Shown: positions 1-9,426, counted from the stretch's first letter. The stretch is DNA of 51,667 nt from JBAZTO01 sp041661865 (GCA_041661865.1 JBAZTO010000027.1:1-51667); one strand, 5' to 3'. Notes: a model not told the origin generated them from the sequence alone. A program made the numbers and translations.

Positions 1-144
1 CAACCACTTGCGGACAGTCTCGGCTCCGCCGATTCCATAGTGCTCGTTAGCCGCCAGGATCGTCCTGAAACGTCCAGTCTCCAAATCCTCGACCACCCGC
101 TGCTTGAAAGCCATACTGTAACGAATACGTACCGTCGGTTGCAT
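1..144 (-). CDS. IS3-type transposase OrfA, N-terminal fragment cut by window edge
   Basis: Reading leftwards from an ATG at 144, the minus strand encodes 48 residues beginning MQPTVRIRYSMAFKQRVV and ending ETVRKWL at the window edge, with no stop. This is the usual start of the small helix-turn-helix OrfA of IS3/IS911-type elements: a basic N-terminus, an (R)YS.(E/A)FK..VV core, then a G-[IG]-G...T...W recognition helix. OrfA binds the element's ends, and the catalytic DDE part should lie to the left of the window. The reverse-strand sequence starting at about 190 reads TGTCACTTTGATCAGTGG and begins with TG, as IS3 ends do, so the element boundary may be near 190. That boundary is a guess, because the other end is not visible. 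Confidence 0.75.
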   Translation of the reverse strand, partial: MQPTVRIRYSMAFKQRVVEDLETGRFRTILAANEHYGIGGAETVRKWL

Positions 145-217
145 GCCACGCTCCTGAAAAAGGCCATCACTTCCACTGATCAAAGTGACAACCTATTCCC
201 GGACCGGACACCGGACA

Positions 218-253
218 CCCTGGTCCCTTTTCCCTGGTCCCTATTCCCTGGTC
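218..253. repeat. three tandem 14-bp CCCTGGTC units
   Basis: CCCTGGTC occurs at 218, 232 and 246, exactly 14 bp apart, with C/T-rich filler. It sits between the transposase fragment and the 3' end of the Met-rich protein gene. It looks like a small intergenic tandem repeat. No function can be read from it. Confidence 0.6.
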
Positions 254-260
254 GTCACTC

Positions 261-863
261 TTATTTAGCCTTGTCCATCATATTATGCATCGTCCCGCCC
301 ATATCCTGCATCGTCCCGCCGGGGCCGTGCATTCCCTGCATCATCGGGCAGCCGCCGCACTTCTTGCCTTCCTTCATCATTTCCTTGCAGACGGGCATCA
401 TTTTCTTGTGCATTTCCATGCGCATCTCCCGCAGGGTCATCTTGTCGGCGGGCATGGACTCTATCACCTTGCGCTGATCGTCGGTGAGGACCGCCAACGC
501 CTTGTCCCGGGCGTCCTTGGCAATGTCGGCCAGCTTGGCCTTCTGATCGTCGGTGAGCTTGAGATCCTTCTCCCAGCCCATGAGCATGGCCGGATCGCTC
601 CGCTCCATCGGGGCATTGCACATGGCCTGGCAGAATGACATCATCTGCTCGGAGATCCCCGCCTTGGCCATCATTTCCTTGCACCACTCACTTTGGCCGG
701 CCTTGCCCATCACCATGCGGCAACCCGGACAGCACTGCGACATATCGCCCGGTTGTGCCGTCGTCGCGTCCTTCGCCGTGTCCGCTCCTGTGGGCACCTG
801 GGCGACAGCACAGAGAGAAAAGCCCGCAACGGCAATCGAAATCAGAATCAGTGAGTACTTCAT
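261..863 (-). CDS. secreted Met/Cys-rich protein with LTxxQ motifs (Spy/CpxP-like)
   Basis: The product has 200 residues, with a clear signal peptide (MKYSLILISIAVAGFSLCAVAQ) predicted to be cleaved near residue 22. Two LTDDQ motifs, at about residues 103-107 and 126-130, resemble the LTxxQ repeats of Spy/CpxP/ZraP periplasmic chaperones and sensors. The protein is rich in Met and Cys. It contains CCPGC, WCKEMM, FCQAMC and KKCGGCPMM, and its C-terminal tail has repeated GG-T-M motifs with many Met and His, typical of copper or other soft-metal binding. A GAGGAG ribosome-binding site lies a few bases before the ATG at 863. The role is inferred: a periplasmic metal-binding or stress chaperone. 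No metal-resistance genes adjoin it, so the ligand is open. Confidence 0.7.
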   Translation of the reverse strand: MKYSLILISIAVAGFSLCAVAQVPTGADTAKDATTAQPGDMSQCCPGCRMVMGKAGQSEWCKEMMAKAGISEQMMSFCQAMCNAPMERSDPAMLMGWEKDLKLTDDQKAKLADIAKDARDKALAVLTDDQRKVIESMPADKMTLREMRMEMHKKMMPVCKEMMKEGKKCGGCPMMQGMHGPGGTMQDMGGTMHNMMDKAK

Positions 864-986
864 GGCATGTCTCCTCTCGTAGATTGATCGACAGAGCCGT
901 CCGACCCACTGCCGGACAGAGTTGGGGAATTATAGGCGCGCCACCCACTTGCCCCCGCCGCCGCGCGCGGATAAAACCACCCCTGC

Positions 987-1559
987 ATGAACGCCACCAA
1001 ACAGCAGATTCGCAGCCGCATGCAGCAGATGCTCGCGGGCCTGTCGGACGCCCAGATCGCCTCGGCCTCGGCTGGGGCCTGCCGGCACGTCGAGGGCCTG
1101 GAGGAATATCGCCGCTGCCGCGTGATGATGCTGTACCTGCCGATGCCCGGCGAGATCGACCCCCGCCCGCTGGTCTCGCAGGCCTGGGCGCAAGGCAAGG
1201 TCGTTCTGGTGCCCAAGGTCATCTGGCAAAGCCGCTCGATGCTGGCTGTTCGATGCGACAGCCTGACCGACGGCCTGGCCCCCGGCCGGTATGGAATTCT
1301 CGAACCGCTGGCGGGCCGGCCGTGGAAGATCGAGGAAATCGACTTCATCCTGACCCCCGCCCTGGCGTATGATCGCTCCGGCAGCCGGCTGGGACGAGGC
1401 GCGGGGTTGTACGACCGTTTTCTGTCGCAGCCGGGCCTGCGGGCCTCCGTGTGCGGATTCGCTTTTGACCAGCAGGTGCTCGCGGAAGTGCCCACCGCGC
1501 CGAATGATCGCCCGGTGAGTCTGCTCGTGACAGACCGGGAAGTGCTGAGATTTGATTGA
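987..1559 (+). CDS. 5-formyltetrahydrofolate cyclo-ligase (MTHFS)
   Basis: The product has 190 residues, the normal family length. The enzyme converts 5-formyl-THF to 5,10-methenyl-THF with ATP hydrolysis in the cytoplasm. The N-terminal helix (KQQIRSRMQQML) and the MLYLPMPGEIDPRPL segment match the family's substrate-binding start. The stretch LAYDRSGSRLGRGAGLYDRF near residues 128-147 is the family's signature P-loop-like ATP/Mg site (usually GxRLGxGxGYYDR, with the second Gly-Tyr reading Ala-Gly-Leu-Tyr here). The ATG at 987 has no strong Shine-Dalgarno, but no better start is available. The L,D-transpeptidase gene follows after about 75 bp on the same strand. Confidence 0.9.
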   Translation: MNATKQQIRSRMQQMLAGLSDAQIASASAGACRHVEGLEEYRRCRVMMLYLPMPGEIDPRPLVSQAWAQGKVVLVPKVIWQSRSMLAVRCDSLTDGLAPGRYGILEPLAGRPWKIEEIDFILTPALAYDRSGSRLGRGAGLYDRFLSQPGLRASVCGFAFDQQVLAEVPTAPNDRPVSLLVTDREVLRFD

Positions 1560-1633
1560 TCGTCTGCCGCTGGTTTTGTAGCGGGTGATGTTAGTGCGTG
1601 AAGGCTGATTCCATCGAGACACAGGAGAAGCGT

Positions 1634-2755
<1,122 letters not shown>

Positions 2756-2828
2756 GCAAAGGCCTTATTGCGCCAAAAGACTACCGTAGCATTACCTTGA
2801 TTTTTTGCGAAGACAGGTGGGGTCCGCG

Positions 2829-3173
2829 ATGAGTTCAACCTCTGGCAAGCCTGACAAACCCGGCAAGCCCGGCAAGTCAACTTTTAGCAAATTAGCGAGC
2901 CCGCCAGATGGTTATCGGACCATATACCAGGGCATCCCGCTACCCCCCTTCTACGCCGCCGAGATGATCCGCCCCTACATCGGCAAGACGCTGTGGGTCG
3001 CCGACAGCGGTGGCCGAACGCGCTGCGGCGAGGTCGCCACGGTGCCCAACGTCAGGGAAGACCAAGCCGAAAATCTCTCGCCCGTGGAGTTCGTCGACGA
3101 GCGGCCGCTGTTCCTGTGCGGCATCGTCCACATCGCCGTCTACGATCCGCACGGCGCCCGCGGGCGAGGATGA
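2829..3173 (+). CDS. small hypothetical protein
   Basis: The product has 114 residues. The ATG at 2829 is chosen over an upstream in-frame start at 2805 because AGGTGG (about 2815-2820) precedes it. The N-terminus is low-complexity (repeated KPGKPGK). The rest (PLPPFYAAEMIRPYIGKTLW, then VADSGGRTRCGEVATV and a hydrophobic CGIVHIAVYDP segment) looks like one small folded beta-rich domain. No signal peptide or membrane segment is seen. I do not recognise the family. Steady codon use and a ribosome-binding site support it as real. It lies between the L,D-transpeptidase gene and secDF, in the same direction. Confidence 0.55.
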   Translation: MSSTSGKPDKPGKPGKSTFSKLASPPDGYRTIYQGIPLPPFYAAEMIRPYIGKTLWVADSGGRTRCGEVATVPNVREDQAENLSPVEFVDERPLFLCGIVHIAVYDPHGARGRG

Positions 3174-3197
3174 GCCGGCGGCGGCCAGAGGTTTTGC

Positions 3198-3226
3198 TTG
3201 ACCGGCCCGCGGCAATTCTGGAGAAT
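3198..3226 (+). promoter_or_regulatory. candidate sigma-70-type promoter for secDF
   Basis: TTGACC (3198-3203) and GAGAAT (3221-3226) are separated by 17 bases and match the -35 and -10 consensus at 5/6 and 4/6 positions. Transcription would begin near 3233, giving a leader of about 150 bases before the secDF ATG at 3385. Confidence 0.45.
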
Positions 3227-3239
3227 GTCCCCTTTTAAT

Positions 3240-3290
3240 GGAATTCCCTTCACGGGCCGATAACCTCGAGAGGCAACGCTCGGGAATTCC
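3240..3290 (+). promoter_or_regulatory. structured leader of secDF: 9-bp inverted repeat
   Basis: GGAATTCCC (3240-3248) is fully complementary to GGGAATTCC (3282-3290). The loop between them contains a second small hairpin (CCT-CGAG-AGG at about 3265-3274). The second arm also lies inside the perfect palindrome CGGGAATTCCCG (3281-3292). The structure falls within the predicted 5' untranslated region of secDF. Regulation is inferred only from its position. Confidence 0.4.
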
Positions 3291-3384
3291 CGTGTGCACC
3301 GGCCCGGCGGCGGGCAGGTGATTGAACCGTTGTCTACACGTTTAGGTATGCCGCGTCCAAAGCTCGCGGCCGTCTGGAAAGAAA

Positions 3385-6300
3385 ATGAACGCCAAGAACC
3401 TTCCCCTGAAGTTCGCTGCTCTTGCGATCCTGGTCGCCCTGTGCCTGGGATCCCTGTTCACCAACGGCCTGCGCGAAGGCATCGACCTTCGTGGCGGGCA
3501 CAGCCTGATCTTCGCCATCCGCACCAACCAGTCGGAGATCAAGCGGCTGGAGGCGACGCAGGCCGACCTGAAGGCCAAGCTCGCCGCAGCCGTCTCGCCG
3601 GATGAAAAGAAGGCGGCCCAGGACGCCCTCGTGCGGACGGAGTCTGAACTCATGCGGTATCAGACCGCCGGCGACGACACCAGCTCCAGCCTGGCCGACC
3701 AGATGATCGCGGTCCTCAAGCGGCGCGTGGACCCCCACGGGCTGATGAACCTGGAGTGGCGCCCGGTGGGCAGCGACCGCATCGAGGTCCGCATGCCCGC
3801 GGCCGGGCCGGAAGTCCAGAAGGCCAAGAACGCCTACCTGGCTGCCATGGACGACCTGGAGCAGCACAACGTCCACCGCGGCGACATCCGCAAGCTCTTT
3901 GGGCTCGCCGCGGCGGAGCGCCAGGCCCAGATCGACTCACTGGCCGGCAACGACGCCAACCTCAAGAAGCTTCTGGCTGAGCTGGTCGCCGCCAACGACA
4001 CACTGCAGCAGGCCCAGAAGACCCCGGCTGCGGCCAAGAACGACGCCGCCCGCGCCAAGGCCCAGGAAGATCTGGACAACGCCATCGTCGCCTACGAGAG
4101 CAAGCTCGACCAGGTCGAGCAGACCAACGTCAATCCCCAGCAGTTGCAGGCGATCCTGACCAATTACGTCTCTTCGAGCGAGGAAGAGGCCATCGGCTCC
4201 AAGGCCGAGGTCCGCGCGATGAAGGAGCGGTACGAAAGGGAACTCAACTCCCTGCTGGAGAAGCACCCCGCGCGTCGCGGCGACATCGAGAAGGTCGTTG
4301 CCGCTTACCAGGACTGGGCCGGCGGCCGGCATCGCCTGGAAGACCCCTCTGACCTCAAGCGTCTGATCGCCAAGGCCGGCGTGCTGGAGTTCCGCATCGC
4401 CCCGTTCGGGCCCGAGAGCGGCGACAAGTTCTCCATCCCGGCCGCCGAACGCGACCGCTACGTCGAGCAACTGAGCAAGGAAGGCCCCGAGGCCGGGCGG
4501 CGGCGCAACGAGCGTCTGCTGTGGTTCCCCATCCGCGAGTCGCGGGACAAGTACGCCAGGCTCGTCGTGGGCGACTACGCCGGCAAGAGCTATGTGCTGC
4601 TGTACAACGAGGCGGGCAACGAGATGCTCCACGAGGCCCGCAGCGGCACCGGCGCATGGACGCTGACCGACGCACGGGTCACGCAGGACCAGAGCGGCCG
4701 GCCGGCGGTGGGATTCTCCTTTGACGCCATCGGCGCCCGCCGCTTCGGCGAGCTGACCAGCAACCACATCGGTCACATCTTGGCGGCCCTGCTGGACGAC
4801 GAGGTCTACTCGGCCCCCGTGATCAACTCCACCATCACCGACAACGGCATCATCGAGGGCCGCTTCACCCGCGACGAGGTGTCCGACCTGGTGAGCACCT
4901 TGCAGGCCGGCTCGCTGCCGGCGCGGCTGAACCCCGAGCCGGTGGCCGAGAGTTCCTTCGGCCCGGGCATCGGCAGCGAAAACCTCAAGATGTCGCTGGA
5001 AGCGGGCCTGTGGTCTTCCATCATCATCGTGGCCTTGATGCTGGTGATCTACCTGCTCTGCGGCATGATCGCCAACGTAGCCCTGGCCCTTAACATCCTG
5101 CTGATTCTGGGCTCCATGAGCCTGCTCAGCGCCGTCTTCACGCTTCCAGGCATCGCCGGCGTAATCCTGTCCGTCGGCATGGCCGTGGACGCCAACGTGC
5201 TGATTTTCGAGCGTCTACGCGAGGAGCAGGCCAAGGGACAATCCATTCGCATGGCCCTGAAGAACGCCTACGAGCGGGCCTTCTCGGCTATTTTCGACTC
5301 CAACGTCACCACCCTGCTGACTTGTATCATCCTGGGCTGGGTGGGCACCGAGGAAGTCCGCGGCTTCGCCATCACCCTGGGCCTGGGCGTGGTGTTCAAT
5401 ATCTTCACCGCCGTGACGGTGACCCGTTGGATCTTCCAGGCCTTGCTCGATGGCCACATTATCAGCAAGCCGCAGAAGATGGTCCGCCTTATCGGCGTGC
5501 CCCGCGTGAACTGGATGGGCCTGCGGTACTATTTCTGGGCCTTCTCCATCGCCACGGCCGTCATGGGCATCGCCTCGCTGGCCTGGCAGGGCAGCGACAT
5601 CTGGGGCATCGAGTTCTCCGCCGGCACCAAGGCGGTCATCCAGCTCAAGAGCGACGCGATGATCAACGGGCAACTGCCCAACGACGCGCTGATCCGCGAA
5701 CTGTTCCGCAAGCAGGCTGAGAAGGACCAGGCCAAGAAGCTGCTCGACACGGCCATCGTCGAGACCGTGCTGGACCGCAACCTGGCCGAGAACTTCCTCA
5801 AGGCCTATGACGTCAACCCCAAGGACAACAAGGTCACGCAGGCCGAGTTCACCTCCGTCGGCGGCAGCAAGGAGTTCTTCGCCGAGCTGGAAAAACTCGC
5901 CAAGGCCAAGGGCGAGTTGACGCGCGAGCAGTTGCAGAAGGTCCTGCCGCCCACCTCTTTCCAGATTTCGACCACCGAGACTTCCGTGAAGCTGATCCGC
6001 ACGGTCGTCGGCAAGGCCTTCGGCAACGCCCTCGAACAACGGACCAGGCACACCTTTGTGCCCGTCATCGGCGGCAAGGTGCCTCAACTGGGCATCGCGG
6101 TCGGCGGCGACGGCAAGACGGCGATCAACTCCAAGCTGTGGAACAGCGCCAACCCGGTCTATCGCGACGAGCTGGCTGATTTTGAGGGCGGCGTGCTGAT
6201 GGTGGTCGACAAGATCACCCCGCCCATCACCCGCAACGACCTGCTCCAGCGCATCCGCGAGATGCGTCTCCAGCCGGATTCGGCGGGCCTGCAATTCAAC

Positions 6301-7071
6301 CGCACCGAGGTCATCGGCCTGGCGCCCGAAGGCAAGGGCTTCTCTTCCTTCGCCGTCCTTGTCGCCCCGGCCGAGCCGGCCTCCGTTGAGAATCCCACCG
6401 CCTGGGCCACCTTCGCCGGCGGGGAACTGAACCTGCTCAGCTTAGCCATGGCCCGCGAAGAAGCGATGGTGGCCACCAACTTCGACCCGGCCATCGCCGG
6501 CGAGACCGCCCAGTTGGCCATCGTGGCGCTGATCCTGGCCTGGCTTTCCATCGTGCTGTACCTGTGGGTGCGGTTCGGCTCGCTCCGCTGGGGCCTGGCC
6601 GCGGTGGTCTGCATCATCCACGACCTGACGATCGTCGTAGGCCTGGTGGCCGCGTCGGGCTGGATCAGCCAGCACGCCTTCGGAAGGGCGCTGGGCATCG
6701 AGTCCTTCAAGATCGACCTGACGATGGTGGCCGCGATCCTGACGCTCATCGGCTACTCGGTCAATGACACCATCGTGGTCTTCGACCGTATCCGCGAAAA
6801 CCGCGGCAAGCTGACGGCCATCAACGCCACGGTGATCAACAGTTCGATCAACCAGACCCTCAGCCGAACCCTGCTGACCGGCTCGACCGTGGTCCTGGTG
6901 GTGCTGATTATGTACATCTGGGGCGGACCCGGCATCAAGGGCTTCAACTTCGCCCTGCTGGTGGGCATCCTGTTCGGCACTTACTCATCCATCGCGGTGG
7001 CCGCCCCGCTGCTGATGGGCTTCAAGGCCGCCCTGCCCGACCGGTTTGAGCAGCAGGCCGCCGGACAGTAA
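3385..7071 (+). CDS. secDF: fused protein translocase subunit SecDF, enlarged
   Basis: The product has 1228 residues, against roughly 740-760 for a compact SecDF fusion. It works with SecYEG to pull exported proteins across the membrane using the proton gradient. The SecD half begins with a membrane helix (about residues 8-25) and the hallmark EGIDLRGGHSLIF. It ends with a five-helix bundle holding GMAVDANVLIFERLREE, whose Asp is the conserved intramembrane acid. The SecF half starts near residue 710 (WMGLRYYFW), has the GIEFSAGTKAVIQ motif, and ends with GYSVNDTIVVFDRIRENR. The extra length comes from charged, Ala/Lys/Glu-rich coiled-coil-like insertions in both periplasmic regions (about residues 45-340 and 755-860). 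The ATG at 3385 follows GGAAAG. The gene stands alone, with its own promoter and terminator. Confidence 0.96.
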   Translation: MNAKNLPLKFAALAILVALCLGSLFTNGLREGIDLRGGHSLIFAIRTNQSEIKRLEATQADLKAKLAAAVSPDEKKAAQDALVRTESELMRYQTAGDDTSSSLADQMIAVLKRRVDPHGLMNLEWRPVGSDRIEVRMPAAGPEVQKAKNAYLAAMDDLEQHNVHRGDIRKLFGLAAAERQAQIDSLAGNDANLKKLLAELVAANDTLQQAQKTPAAAKNDAARAKAQEDLDNAIVAYESKLDQVEQTNVNPQQLQAILTNYVSSSEEEAIGSKAEVRAMKERYERELNSLLEKHPARRGDIEKVVAAYQDWAGGRHRLEDPSDLKRLIAKAGVLEFRIAPFGPESGDKFSIPAAERDRYVEQLSKEGPEAGRRRNERLLWFPIRESRDKYARLVVGDYAGKSYVLLYNEAGNEMLHEARSGTGAWTLTDARVTQDQSGRPAVGFSFDAIGARRFGELTSNHIGHILAALLDDEVYSAPVINSTITDNGIIEGRFTRDEVSDLVSTLQAGSLPARLNPEPVAESSFGPGIGSENLKMSLEAGLWSSIIIVALMLVIYLLCGMIANVALALNILLILGSMSLLSAVFTLPGIAGVILSVGMAVDANVLIFERLREEQAKGQSIRMALKNAYERAFSAIFDSNVTTLLTCIILGWVGTEEVRGFAITLGLGVVFNIFTAVTVTRWIFQALLDGHIISKPQKMVRLIGVPRVNWMGLRYYFWAFSIATAVMGIASLAWQGSDIWGIEFSAGTKAVIQLKSDAMINGQLPNDALIRELFRKQAEKDQAKKLLDTAIVETVLDRNLAENFLKAYDVNPKDNKVTQAEFTSVGGSKEFFAELEKLAKAKGELTREQLQKVLPPTSFQISTTETSVKLIRTVVGKAFGNALEQRTRHTFVPVIGGKVPQLGIAVGGDGKTAINSKLWNSANPVYRDELADFEGGVLMVVDKITPPITRNDLLQRIREMRLQPDSAGLQFNRTEVIGLAPEGKGFSSFAVLVAPAEPASVENPTAWATFAGGELNLLSLAMAREEAMVATNFDPAIAGETAQLAIVALILAWLSIVLYLWVRFGSLRWGLAAVVCIIHDLTIVVGLVAASGWISQHAFGRALGIESFKIDLTMVAAILTLIGYSVNDTIVVFDRIRENRGKLTAINATVINSSINQTLSRTLLTGSTVVLVVLIMYIWGGPGIKGFNFALLVGILFGTYSSIAVAAPLLMGFKAALPDRFEQQAAGQ

Positions 7072-7093
7072 CGCAGTTTCCGATTGACGATTT

Positions 7094-7130
7094 AGCAGGC
7101 CAGCCCCTCACCGGGTTGGCCTGCTTTATT
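7094..7130 (+). terminator. rho-independent terminator of secDF
   Basis: AGCAGGCCA (7094-7102) pairs perfectly with TGGCCTGCT (7117-7125). The pairing extends inward through GCCC/GGGT to a six-base loop, and TTTATTTC follows. It begins 23 bases after the secDF stop codon. Confidence 0.9.
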
Positions 7131-7165
7131 TCGGTTCTTGTCCCGTTTCCGGAGAATCGCAAACC

Positions 7166-7367
7166 CAATGACAAATGACGAAACCCGAATGACGAATCAA
7201 TTCCGAAACTCGAATACGGCGGCAGGCCGTCTTGGCCGAGGAACGGGGCACAACACGGGCGGCGCCGGGCTCCGCAACGTCCTATCGTCGGCGGGCGAAG
7301 TGGTGTTTTTCGTCATTTGAGTATTCGTCATTGTTTCGACATTCGAGCTTCGGAATTCGTCATTCGA
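7166..7367. repeat. intergenic AATGACGAA-rich inverted repeat
   Basis: The left arm (7166-7215) carries CGAATGACGAATC...TTCCGAAACTCGAAT. The right arm (7310-7367) carries the inverted counterpart CGAATGACGAATTCCGAAGC...TCGAAT. About 95 bp of unrelated GC-rich sequence lies between them. Short AATGACGAA-like words occur several times in each arm. The whole 7131-7579 gap holds this element and no convincing gene. The last 210 bp before the lipoprotein gene show only C/T-rich sequence. Confidence 0.6.
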
Positions 7368-7579
7368 CGGCGGCTCCACGGAAATGGGCCATGAACCCTT
7401 TCTTTCCCGCCGGCCCTCCACCCGCCACACCCCTGGCCCATTCGCGGATTTTCACGATTTCCTATTCCATTTTCCCTCTTGTGTCTTGAAAGGCTGGAAC
7501 GCTATCATCAGCGTCAGCTTTTTGTATGGTGCAAATGGTTGTACGAAAAAAAGTCCAGGATGAGACTGGCTGGAAGAGG

Positions 7580-9199
7580 ATGATGCAGCTCCTGAGGGCA
7601 TGGATGGCCGCCGGACTGCTGCTTTGTGGTTGCTCGCCGCCGCGAGCGCCTGCGCCCCCACCTGCTCCCACTCCCCCGCGGCCCGACACGCTGCCGATCC
7701 AGCAATCCAGGGTTTACAGCGAGGCCGTCACGGGGCTGTTCGTTTCGCTGGCGGACTTCGAGGACTCCCCCGCGGGCCTGCGCGGCCACCAGCAGGTGAA
7801 GTATTTCTCCTTCGACCCGCCGCCCGACGCCGCCGCCCGCTACCGCCGCCCGACCTCCGTGCCCGCCACCGATTCGGCGCCATCGAGCGAGCCGGCTGCC
7901 GCGCCCGATCAACTCGCCTTCGTCGTCAACGTCACGCGCACCGGCGCCGGGGCGATGGACGTGACGCTCTCGCCGCGCCGGGACCTGGTCTTCGCCATCC
8001 CCGAAGTCCACGACTTCAGCCGCTACAGCCTGCTGTCGCTGGCCCTTTACAGCCCGAGCCTGCGCGACGACCTCCAGGTGACGCTGGTCAGCGAGGAGGC
8101 CAACTGGGTCTCGCCGCGCACGCTCCTGCGCCCCGGCTGGAACACGGTGCAGATGGACATCCAGCGGCTGTCCGCCTTGCCGGGCTTTGACACCAGGAAG
8201 GTGCGGCAACTGCGGCTGGCGTTCCCCAGCGCCGGCGCGCCGGTGAAGTTCACCCTCGACGACATCCTGCTCATCCAGAACACCCGGCCGATCGGCGGCG
8301 CCCCCGCGGGCATGACGGTCACCAAGAGCGGCCTGGACTACAGCATTCAACTGCCCGGCGACGGCCCGAAGCTGACACTGGCCCAAAGCGACGACGGGCT
8401 GTGGCGACTGGGCGACAACGGCGCCATCCTGCAACTGCTGGGAGCGGGTCAGAAGGCCCGGGGCGACGGCGAGGAACTTGAACTGATGGGCCGGCGGAGA
8501 GTGGGGCAGGTCGAACTGCTCGAGTGCAACAGCCTCCGCGTCCGGCTGGCCAACACGTGGTACTTCCCCTCCCGCAGCGGGGAGTGGGTTTCGTCGGCGG
8601 TGCGGCAGGTCCGCTGGGAATACACCTTCTACGGCGACGGCCGATGGGTGACCGGCCTGGAGATCAACAACTCCGGCGGCGCCGACATCGCCTCGCTGCG
8701 AATCCTGCTGCCGACGGAGGCGGGATGGTCCGACGGAAGGGTCGGGAAGGAATTGCGGGCCCAGAACCTCATCAGCCCGGTGTACAAGGCGGCGTTCCTC
8801 ATTCCGCTGCCGGCCGACGCCGAGGAATCCATCGCCACCTATTGCCACCCCCTGGCCGTCAGGCCGCTGACCGACAGCGCCTCGCCGGCCAAGCCTGGCG
8901 CACCGTCCATCTTTGACGCCGCGCAGGGCTGCTATTGCCTCAAGAGTTCCAACGGGCATTGCCGCTTTGTCGTCCCCCCGAGTCATCCGGCTGCGCCCCA
9001 CCCGGTCTTCCGCATCGCCGGGCCGTGGCGCAAGGGCGTGACCGTCAATTGTGCAGGCCAGGCCGTCCGGCAGGTGGTCGGCCTGGAAGACGGCTCGATC
9101 CTCCTGGCGATTCCCGCGCTGCCCTCAGCCCCGGTGGCGGTGGAGGTCACCGACCGCTTCGCGATGCCCGATCCGGCGGAGAAGGAGGCCAACCCATGA
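7580..9199 (+). CDS. lipoprotein of unknown function
   Basis: The reading frame is open from 7526, but ATG codons at 7580 and 7583 follow GGAAGAGG and give a proper lipoprotein signal: MMQLLRAWMAAGLLLCGC with the lipidated Cys in LLCGC at residue 18. The mature protein (about 520 residues) begins with a Pro-rich tether. It then has beta-rich segments, including one near residues 140-235 (YSLLSLALYSPS, FTLDDILLIQ) that resembles carbohydrate-binding or jelly-roll folds. A second half holds WRYTFYGDGRWVTGLEINNSGG, which suggests another beta-sandwich. No catalytic motif is recognised. It lies upstream of the exosortase/exopolysaccharide operon on the same strand but is separated from it by 450 bp, so a role in cell-surface glycan handling is only a guess. 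Confidence 0.7.
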   Translation: MMQLLRAWMAAGLLLCGCSPPRAPAPPPAPTPPRPDTLPIQQSRVYSEAVTGLFVSLADFEDSPAGLRGHQQVKYFSFDPPPDAAARYRRPTSVPATDSAPSSEPAAAPDQLAFVVNVTRTGAGAMDVTLSPRRDLVFAIPEVHDFSRYSLLSLALYSPSLRDDLQVTLVSEEANWVSPRTLLRPGWNTVQMDIQRLSALPGFDTRKVRQLRLAFPSAGAPVKFTLDDILLIQNTRPIGGAPAGMTVTKSGLDYSIQLPGDGPKLTLAQSDDGLWRLGDNGAILQLLGAGQKARGDGEELELMGRRRVGQVELLECNSLRVRLANTWYFPSRSGEWVSSAVRQVRWEYTFYGDGRWVTGLEINNSGGADIASLRILLPTEAGWSDGRVGKELRAQNLISPVYKAAFLIPLPADAEESIATYCHPLAVRPLTDSASPAKPGAPSIFDAAQGCYCLKSSNGHCRFVVPPSHPAAPHPVFRIAGPWRKGVTVNCAGQAVRQVVGLEDGSILLAIPALPSAPVAVEVTDRFAMPDPAEKEANP

Positions 9200-9300
9200 G
9201 CGTTGAGCGACGGCCTTTTTCTTGCTTCGGCGCGACCCTTTTGCCGGGCACGGGCGTAGAAGCGGGTAAGCTTTTGCCCGGACCGAGGATCCCTACGCTA

Positions 9301-9426
9301 GTAGTCCTTCACAATAGGAGTTGTGAGTTCGTGCCACCCCCAAGCGTCGGGTGCTTGGGGGTGTCCGCACGGCCAAGCAAACAACGCTTGACCGTGGCAC
9401 CAGCAAAATCAGTTGTGAAGGACTAC
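9301..9426. repeat. double-hairpin extragenic element, divergent copy (D)
   Basis: Perfect 14-bp outer inverted repeats (GTAGTCCTTCACAA at 9301-9314 and its complement at 9413-9426) bound the element. The 70-bp core (9331-9400) starts GTGCCAC and ends GTGGCAC. Hairpin 1 pairs CACCCCCAAGC (9335-9345) with GCTTGGGGGTG (9353-9363) around a 7-base loop. Hairpin 2 pairs CACGGCCAAGC (9368-9378) with GCTTGACCGTG (9386-9396), with one mismatch and a 7-base loop. It has the same layout as the copies at 29243, 47808 and 51430 but different stem sequences. The rest of the 9200-9651 gap shows no gene. A GC-rich inverted repeat (CCGGGCA.../...TGCCCGG) near 9255-9290 is the only other structure noted. Confidence 0.75.

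Noticed and set aside
9254..9290. possible terminator formed by CCGGGCA and TGCCCGG
   Set aside because: The loop is over 20 bases and no T run follows, so it is not convincing.
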